Of a stretch of DNA of 64,000 nucleotides, positions 58,201 to 64,000 are shown in pieces; the stretch's first letter is position 1; every line of letters starts with the position of its first letter. The DNA is from Ahaetulla prasina (lineage: Eukaryota; Chordata; Lepidosauria; Squamata; Colubridae). The translations under genes were made by a program, and so were the position numbers. The DNA lies in NCBI RefSeq assembly GCF_028640845.1, contig NC_080541.1, positions 30,956,435-31,020,434 of the forward strand. Direction: 5' to 3'. The notes below the pieces were generated by a model. It searched no databases. It was not told the DNA's origin and saw nothing but the letters and a program-made list of their open reading frames with translations.

Positions 58201-61200
58201 GCCTAAATACCAGTGGTGAAATGTAAAATTTGTTACTACCGGTTCTGTGGGCATGGCTTGGGGTGGGGGTTAATGTGAGTTGGTGGGCGTGGTCAACTTG
58301 TGGTTTTTTTTTTACTTTTAAAAGCATTTTTTCTACAACCTCTTCGGCCGAAGTGGTTGTAGAAAAAATGCTTTTAAAAGCCTCTGACAATCCCAGCTGA
58401 GCCACGTGATCATCAGAGGCTTTTTTTTTTTTTAAGCATTTTTCTACAACCTCTTCGGCCGAAGTGGTTGTAGAAAAAATGCTTTTAAAAGCCTCTGACA
58501 ATCCCAGCTGAGCCATGCGATCATCAGAGGCTTTTTTTTTTACTTTTAAAAGCATTTTTTCAGCCGAAGAAAAAATGCTTTTAAAAGTTAAAAAAAAATC
58601 ACTGATGATCATGCATGGGGCATCTGGGCATGGGGGGGCAGGGATTTTTGCTACCGGTTCTCCAAACCACCTGCCGTCATCGCTACTGGATCAGGCGATC
58701 CAATCTGAACCGGGAGCATTTCACCCCTGCTAAATACCAACCCGAGCTATTAATATTCAAACACATTTCAGTCGAATGGTATTCTCTGCAGATCTCCCAA
58801 TGCATCGCTGTGGCTAGTTTGTCATTGTCACGCCGTTTCTTGTCAGCATATGCAATCTTCTTGTAGCAGCTAACTTGGTGGTCCAATGCTTCTTTGTTAT
58901 ATACCGTATTTGATTTGCATGGCTGCCCATGGCTACCCATCTCACTCTGGGCAGCTTACCACAGGTTAAAAACAAACCAATAAAACCAGTTTTTAAAAAA
59001 ATCAATATGCAAACATAAGAACTGTCCATAATCAATTTCAAAACAGAAAATTGTGATTGGCAACAGAATTTCATCTACATCAGCTCAGTGCAGCCATTGT
59101 AAAAGCTTCCTGCAATGGCTGCATACCCAGTTTCTGCAACAGAATCTTATCTTCAGGGTCTTTCTAAATATTGGGACGGTTGGAGTCAATTTTGGGGGAG
59201 GGGTTGACATTTCACAGGGCAGATGCATAGCAGAAAATACTCTCTTTCCAGGTCCACTAAAATAATAGCATAGATTTCTGCATATTATTTTTTCAATAGG
59301 AAAGCTGATTTATGGGAACAATAATAAATTTTATGAAAGCACAATTGCCATTTATGTACAACAATCCTTTGAAGATTATTTAGTCCAATTAATTAATTTG
59401 ACATCGATAATATATGATAATGTAATAATTATCAAATGAATATAGTGGAAATGTTCTGATATCCTGGTATATTTTTTCATAAGGTATTTTATAGATTATC
59501 TTGGAACTTTATGAGCAATAAATTGATGAACAGGTTTATTATATCTTTTGCTCCCCTCTGTAAAATATCTAGTTTTTCCAAGAACACTATAATTTCAGAA
59601 AAATGATTGGTTTCTTGGAAAAGGTGATATAAGCTTAATGATTCCTTTACCTTCCCCCTAGTTTAGCACTAAAATACTTTTTCTTGAAATAAAGCCATGT
59701 TTTCAGCATACTAATGAGACCACCCATCAATGCCTTCAACCTTAAGCTTTCATGTCTTGCAGGAAACATTTAAAATCCAAACCCAACAAGCTTTTTTGGA
59801 TGTTTATCTTCCTGGTGGAAGGTATCTCAGGATTGATATTCAGACATCAGATACTGCTGAAAGAGTGCTAGAGGTAAGTAATATATACACATTGATCTGG
59901 CAGCATCTCATATGAAGTGTGTCCAAGCATAATTAGCAGCCTTCCCATGTTTTGAAGTATATTGCTACAGATGCCTCATAAAACAGCAAATGGGCTCACA
60001 CATCACACAAAGTGAGGGTTGCTTAATTGTGGTTTATTGGTTTATTGAATAAGCCATAAATTTTAAAACCCAGCCACTGATGGTTTGCGCACTTGCGCAG
60101 CATACTATGGAATTGCTGTTCAGAGGTATCTGCAGGGTATGGTTTAAAAAATAATACAAAAACAGGAGGAGCTTCAGTTGCACTGTTGTGGCCGCCATCT
60201 TGTCTTTATAGACCATGCCAGTGGTGAGTTACTCCCAGTTCTTTCCGGTTCTTGTGAACCGGTAGTAAAAGCAGCAGGAGGCTCCGCCCACCTGCCTGGA
60301 CATCATAATGGACACTGCACATGTGCAGAAGCTTCTGCACATGCACAGAAGTGCGCATGTGCACTCCCGTTGCGAACCAGTAGTAAAGGTAAGTAGAACT
60401 CACCCATGGACTATGCCCTGCAGACACCCTTCTTACTGTACAAAATAGTGATTGAGTGCTAAAACACAAGCCAATCTAGGCTGGTTTAGGATTCAACTTA
60501 TTTTTCTCAGGCCAGGGTGTGTTGTGACTACCTAAAGAGATAGGCTAGGCCAGGGATGGTGAACCTATTCGGTGCCGAGTGCCCAAAAGGGAGCATGCGC
60601 TCGCTCGTCTAGGCCACAACCCGAAAGAGGAGCTGCCAAGGGCGCTTGTGTGCCCCCGAAAATGAACTTCCAGCTTCCAGCTAGTCTTCTGGGTTTCTAG
60701 TGCGCATGCGCAACAATCAACTGGCTGGCAGGCATGCTCACGCAGGAAAACGGAAGACAAACTCTTCCAGTTTCCAGCACTGCTGCATGGAAAAATGCCA
60801 GCTGTTTGTCACGCGCACATATGCGCCAGAAATCCAGAGGAGGAATGGGCGATGCCACGTGTGTCAGGTGACATGGCTTCATATGCCACTTCGGGCATGC
60901 ATGCCATAGGTTCGCCATCACGGGACTAGGCAATAAAATGCTTATTTGTCATAACAATACTTGGGGGTTTCATCAGAGACCCCTTGGGAAGGTGTTTTTT
61001 TTAAAGAAAATATTTCATTTACTTAAAATATTTTATCTCACTTTTCTATCTGAAAAAGACTTGGGAGGAAAAAAAAGTTTTGCATTCGTATTTCCTGTAG
61101 GAGAGAATTTGTAAAGACACCTACACTCAGTCAGCAGAGCGGCAGGCAAGAGCTCCTTAATAAGAGCTCACTAATTGTTTAAACGAAATAGCTATGGAAC

Positions 61201-62698
61201 TTAAAGTAGTTAATTTGATAACTTTAACTCAACAGTTTAAGGGGAAAATGCATCTTTTGTTTTTCTCCAGGTGATATCATACAAGATTGAACTTTCTAGG
61301 GAGCTAATACAATACTTCGGCTTATTTCTTATTCAAGATCACAACAATGGACAAATATCTGGTAAGAAATCTTTTGTGTACCACACATTATTTTCATGTT
61401 GCATTTCATCTATATACAGGCAGTCCTTACTTAACAACTGGTCGGTTAGTAATCTTTCAAAGTTACACAGACCCCCCAAAAGGTAATTACAATATAGATT
61501 CAATGTTCCAGCATCCCCCACCCCACCCCCATGATCATGTCATTGCATTTGAAGCGTTTGGTAACCAGCTTGCATTTAGGGTAATTTACAATGTCTTGTT
61601 GTCATGGGACCACAATTTACAATTTTTTAAAGTGGCATATTTAGACTGAACTATGTAAGTACAAAGGGACGCAGTGGCTCAGTGGCTAAGATACTGAGCT
61701 TGTCGATCGAAAGGTCGGCAGTTCAGCGGTTCGACTCCCTAGTGCCACGTAATGGGGTGATTCCCATTACTTGTCCCAGCTTCTGCCAACCTAGCAGTTC
61801 GAAAGCACGTGAAAAATGCAAGTAAAAAAATAGGGACCACCTTTGGTGGGAAGGTAACAGTGTTCCGTGCGCCTTTGGCGTTTATTCATGCTGGCCACAT
61901 GACCAAGGAGACGTCTTTGGACAGCTCTTCGGCTTTGAAATGGAGATGAGCACCGCCCCCTAGAGTCAGGAACAACTAGCACATATGTGCGAGGGGAACC
62001 TTTACCTCTACCTATGTAAGTACATACCTAATTCTACAAAACATAGCAAAACATCCATTTTCCAGAGAGTGGCAAATTGATTATGCTTAAGTGAGATCAA
62101 CCTGCAGAAAATTAATCTAGCATCTTTTAACCTACATATAGTGCAAAAGACAACCCAGATACATTCATTTTCTCTGATCCCATCACCCTGGTAGAACAGA
62201 CAAACATAGGAGGTATGAAAAAAATTCAGGCTCCCTAATTCCAATACAACACCTATTGCTAACACTTATGGCTATGAAGACACATTTGAAAGTAAATGGG
62301 GAAAGTGTGCTAAAATCTTTGAAGCTAGACAGGAGAAGTGAATAAACACAAAATAAATGAATATATGAGTAAGTGAAAACCGTATTTAAATTGCTCCTTG
62401 TTTCTTCTTCCTGTGATCATCAGGTTTGCATAATTTATAAAAGTCACAAAAGTCAGCAGCTTGTGGCACATACACAGTGTACTTAGCACCACCAATTGTG
62501 TGTTTAATTAGCACTACATTTAGATAAAAATGTACCATATCTCTTTTTAATAAAATTTTAAAAAATCAATATGTCTTCTTTCCCCTTTCTTCTTACCCAT
62601 CCCCCTCCAGTGTTGAAAAAACTAGCAGAATTTGAACTTCCTTATGTGAGTCTCCGGAGTGCAAAAGAATCGGCTTTTAAGATTGGGATCAGAAAATG
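50520..62698 (+). CDS. SNX31: SNX31, sorting nexin 31 (exons 1-7; gene continues past the window)
   Basis: Endosomal cargo adaptor of the SNX17/27/31 group: a PX domain binds PI3P and a FERM-like module binds NPxY-type sorting signals of receptors and integrins (family knowledge). Exons: 50520-50585, 52515-52589, 54521-54635, 55327-55391, 59763-59873, 61271-61361, 62611-62698. All have GT..AG borders and continuous phase (203 codons plus 2 nt). The protein starts MKMHFSIPLSEELLEKFGGR. The PX domain spans about residues 1-108, with RYSQLHRWNEQ, then FPPKFFLAMTKSMADERR and LEQYLQN. The FERM F1 part follows, with TSDTAERVLE, YFGLFLI and KKLAEFELPYVSL, the last being a signature shared with SNX17. 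LAMTKSMADERR favours SNX31 over SNX17, as does position just downstream of PABPC1 in the same orientation. A second ATG lies two codons on. Without splicing, exon 1 would read into a stop six bases past the GTGGAG donor, so the 24-codon unspliced ORF is not the protein. Confidence 0.94.
51821..52215 (-). mobile_element. CR1/L3 (Snake1-type) LINE 3' end with (AATAG)12 tail, SNX31 intron 1
   Basis: A 60-nt perfect AATAG run (51821-51880) is followed by the family 3' UTR (TTTATTGGCCAAGTGTGATT) and on to TTCGGGAAGAAACTGTTCTT. This is the clearest example in the window of a LINE tail expanded to a microsatellite. Confidence 0.9.
52255..52295. repeat. (TG)n(AG)n microsatellite, SNX31 intron 1
   Basis: GTGTGTGTGTGTGTG followed directly by AGAGAGAGAGAGAGAGAG, next to the end of the CR1/L3 fragment. 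Confidence 0.9.
53286..53354. repeat. Perfect hairpin, SNX31 intron 2
   Basis: ACAATTGTGCAAGGGAAAGA plus GAGAGAGAAGAAT is followed by a TATT loop and the exact complement; arms are about 32 nt. A direct repeat of GTACAAAGCTAAAAAT follows at once. Confidence 0.88.
53425..53755 (-). mobile_element. CR1 LINE 3' end, SNX31 intron 2
   Basis: - strand reads FLTVRAINQWNNLPPKVVGV, the CR1 RT C-terminal signature, then the 3' end AAGGTTCCTTCCAACTCTGT. Degenerate and truncated. Confidence 0.85.
54160..54335 (+). mobile_element. PLE-associated remnant with decayed hammerhead-like motif, SNX31 intron 2
   Basis: CACTGATATTGTTACCTAGT followed by TGGGTATTGAAATGTCTGCA (54258-54297) aligns with the 40030-40070 motif. 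Stem II is nearly kept and stem I GCA/TGC is better than at 40 kb, but the CTGATGA and GAAACGTC cores are altered. It lies about 190 nt upstream of exon 3. Confidence 0.55.
56590..56905 (-). mobile_element. Possible LTR-element remnant with acidic reading frame, SNX31 intron 4
   Basis: A GC-richer island in AT-rich intron. The - strand reads a Glu/Ser-rich stretch (LSESESEGEEERLTASE) reminiscent of the acidic reading of the solo LTR at 8387-8937. No LTR ends found. Weak. Confidence 0.3.
58029..58210. repeat. Inverted-repeat pair with hammerhead-like sequence, SNX31 intron 4
   Basis: GGTATTTAGGCTGTTGGTTT...CGTCAGTGCATTTTGA is mirrored by TCAAAATGCACTTG...AACCAACAGCCTAAATACC; arms are about 85 nt. 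The left arm, on the - strand, reads GCACTGACGATGTC then GGTGACAAAATGTTTGC. That is the same core-stem-core layout as the 40-kb motif, decayed. Probably two PLE terminal repeats in inverted orientation. Confidence 0.6.
58211..58729. mobile_element. hAT non-autonomous element, 519 bp, perfect 8-bp target duplication
   Basis: CAGTGGTGAAATGTAAAATT start and GGGAGCATTTCACCCCTG end. Identical CTAAATAC flanks lie at 58203-58210 and 58730-58737. An internal block (from 58335 and again from 58446) is duplicated with a 111-bp period and contains AACCTCTTCGGCCGAAGTGG. Inserted in the right arm of the adjoining inverted repeat. Confidence 0.92.
60225..60410. mobile_element. hAT element of the ACCGGTTC group, SNX31 intron 5
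   Basis: Begins GTGGTGAGTTACTCCCAGTT and ends GGTAAGTAGAACTCACCCATG. The interior has GTTCTTGTGAACCGGTAGTA and a GCACATGTGCAGAAG palindromic region. Confidence 0.65.
60551..60923. mobile_element. hAT element (CAGGGATGGTGAACC family), SNX31 intron 5
   Basis: CAGGGATGGTGAACCTATTC start and ATAGGTTCGCCATCACGG end. Flanks GGCTAGGC and GACTAGGC match at 7 of 8. Confidence 0.8.
61668..62015 (+). mobile_element. tRNA-derived SINE, near full length, SNX31 intron 6
   Basis: The head has box A (GTGGCTCAGTGGCTAAGATA, from 61673) and box B (GGTTCGACTCC, around 61728). The body includes CAGCTTCTGCCAACCTAGCA, CCTTTGGTGGGAAGGTAACA and ATGCTGGCCACATGACCAAG, ending GAGGGGAACCTTTACCTCTA. Pol III promoter boxes are intact by eye. 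It is a SINE, not a tRNA gene. Confidence 0.88.
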
Positions 62699-62967
62699 GT
62701 GAGCGGGAAGCAGAAGTGAAATGAGCAAGAAATATTTTAAAAATACCAATGTGCTGGAGGGGAAAAGTCATAATATCAGTTCCATGTATGTTACAGCTTG
62801 TGGGAGAGTAATCTATTTTTTTAATTTGGCACTTTTCAAATGTATTGGAAGCGGTAAATTTGGAATTCCCAAAAGTTCAAAGAGTTGTCACATCAGTCAA
62901 TGTATCGAAAATATTATTGGACAGCATGTCTGAAGTAGAAATCAAATTCAAATTGTCCATTAGCATC

Positions 62968-63703
62968 TACTGTATTTTTCGGACTATAAGATGCACTTCC
63001 CCCCCCCCCAAAAAAAGTGGGTGGAAATGTCTGTGCATCTTATACAGCGAATGTTGCCAAAGCCCACCCACCCGCCCGCTGGCCCCCACCCTTCGGCCTC
63101 TGCCCCCCAGCAATTTGCCTCCTTGCAGCCAACAGCAAACAGCCTGGTCAGCTTTAGCACAGCCTCATTTAGCATGAACAGCTGATTGGCAGTTGGATTG
63201 GCCTCCCAGAATACTGATTATCAGCTGTTCCAGGCTGTGGAGATTGCCGCTCCTGATCACCACTTCTGTGCGCCCCTTTTTGGCCTCTGCACGTCCCATT
63301 TTCCATGCATCCTGTTTGGCAGCAATAGTTGGTGGTAGCCATCCCCGCCGCCTGGAATGGGCCGAAAACGGGATGTGCAGAAGCCGAAAATGGGGCACAT
63401 GGGGTGGTAAACAGGATGTGTGGAGGCTGAAAATGGGCATGTGGAGGGGACGATAGGCAGTGGCGATCCCTGCAGCCTGGAATAGCTGATCATTGGTATT
63501 CCAGGAGGCTGATCCAACCGCCAATCAGCTGCTTGTGCTAAATCAGGTTGTGCTGAAACTGATCAGACTGTTTGCTGTTTGCTGTTTGCTGTAAGGAGGC
63601 AAATTGCTGGGAGGCAAAGGCAGATTTTTTTTTCTTGTTGTCCTCCTCAAAAGCTAGGTGCATCTTATAGTCTGGAGTGTCTTATAGTGCGAAAAATACA
63701 GTA
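62968..63703. mobile_element. DNA transposon with TACTGTATTTTTCG terminal repeats, SNX31 intron 7
   Basis: TACTGTATTTTTCGGACTAT at the left and GTGCGAAAAATACAGTA at the right form inverted termini with TA at each edge. A second inner pair (GCATCTTATA and its partners) lies inside. No transposase frame. Family not named with confidence. Confidence 0.7.
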
Positions 63704-64000
63704 ATTTCCACCCTTTGTTTGGATTGTCCATTGAAGTCCATGGTTGAAAAATCTAGTAAAGTCTTTTTCATAGGAATTAAATAACATTTAAGGATATGCG
63801 GCCAGTTACATTGTTTTCTCCAGCACCTAATGAGTTTTTTTCACTAATTCTGTAAATATAGTGTCATAATTGAATATAGAATATGTTTATCTACTGAATA
63901 TACAATAGATTCATCAGTCTGATGAATAAAAACAAGAACAAAATAAGCTTGTTCTTCCCCATGTGTCATGTATATCTGTGGGGCTTTTGGCACATACATA

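Larger units (their letters stand above)
55392..59762 (+). other. SNX31: SNX31 intron 4
   Basis: 4.4-kb intron containing a worn GTAGTCC-type repeat (55622-55990), the possible LTR remnant, the inverted-repeat/hAT cluster at 58 kb, and otherwise AT-rich DNA with no further gene signal. Confidence 0.6.

Noticed and set aside
61668..61745. Possible tRNA gene
   Set aside because: Box A and B are present, but the sequence continues into a SINE body shared with 10606 and 3575, and no cloverleaf is complete.

Overview
The window is vertebrate nuclear DNA, almost certainly from a snake. It carries a complete PABPC1 gene and the first seven exons of SNX31, both on the + strand, embedded in dense squamate repeats. 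The snake call rests on CR1/L3 LINE 3' ends tailed by (AATAG)n/(ATTCT)n, which are typical of advanced snakes. RTE-BovB LINE sequence, Sauria-type SINEs, many CAGGGGT-ended hAT MITEs, a Ty3/gypsy element and a Penelope-like element fit the same source. PABPC1 followed by SNX31 in the same orientation matches vertebrate synteny (human 8q22).

Layout. 1-23,000 is intergenic and almost wholly mobile-element derived. It holds LINE 3' ends, hAT MITEs with 8-bp target duplications, a CR1-type LINE at 7.2-9.7 kb split by a solo LTR, a 125-bp tandem/palindromic array at 12 kb split by a 4.5-kb Ty3/gypsy provirus, and a second CR1-type LINE on the - strand at 18.3-19.9 kb. 23,000-36,760 is PABPC1: CpG-rich promoter with TATA box and TOP-like start, A-rich autoregulatory 5' UTR, 14 coding exons (635 codons plus stop) and a separate 3' UTR exon with AATAAA. 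36,760-50,200 is intergenic. It holds RTE/BovB fragments, a Penelope-like element (RT plus GIY-YIG) with a 158-bp tandem duplication and a hammerhead-like motif, a Sauria SINE, an LTR-like fragment and a three-deep nest of a hAT inside a hAT inside a CR1. 50,200-64,000 is the 5' part of SNX31: CpG-island promoter and exons 1-7 (PX domain and start of the FERM-like region), with the rest beyond the right edge.

The two host genes are unrelated in pathway. PABPC1 binds poly(A) and controls its own translation; SNX31 is an endosomal cargo adaptor. I found no convincing new gene system. The most interesting material is retroelement biology: hammerhead-like RNA motifs in Penelope remnants, a gypsy copy with near-identical LTRs but badly broken ORFs, and readable insertion chronologies. 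Coordinates of gene exons were counted from splice sites and checked for frame continuity. Boundaries of old repeats are approximate, and repeat family names are from memory of sequence hallmarks, not from a database search.
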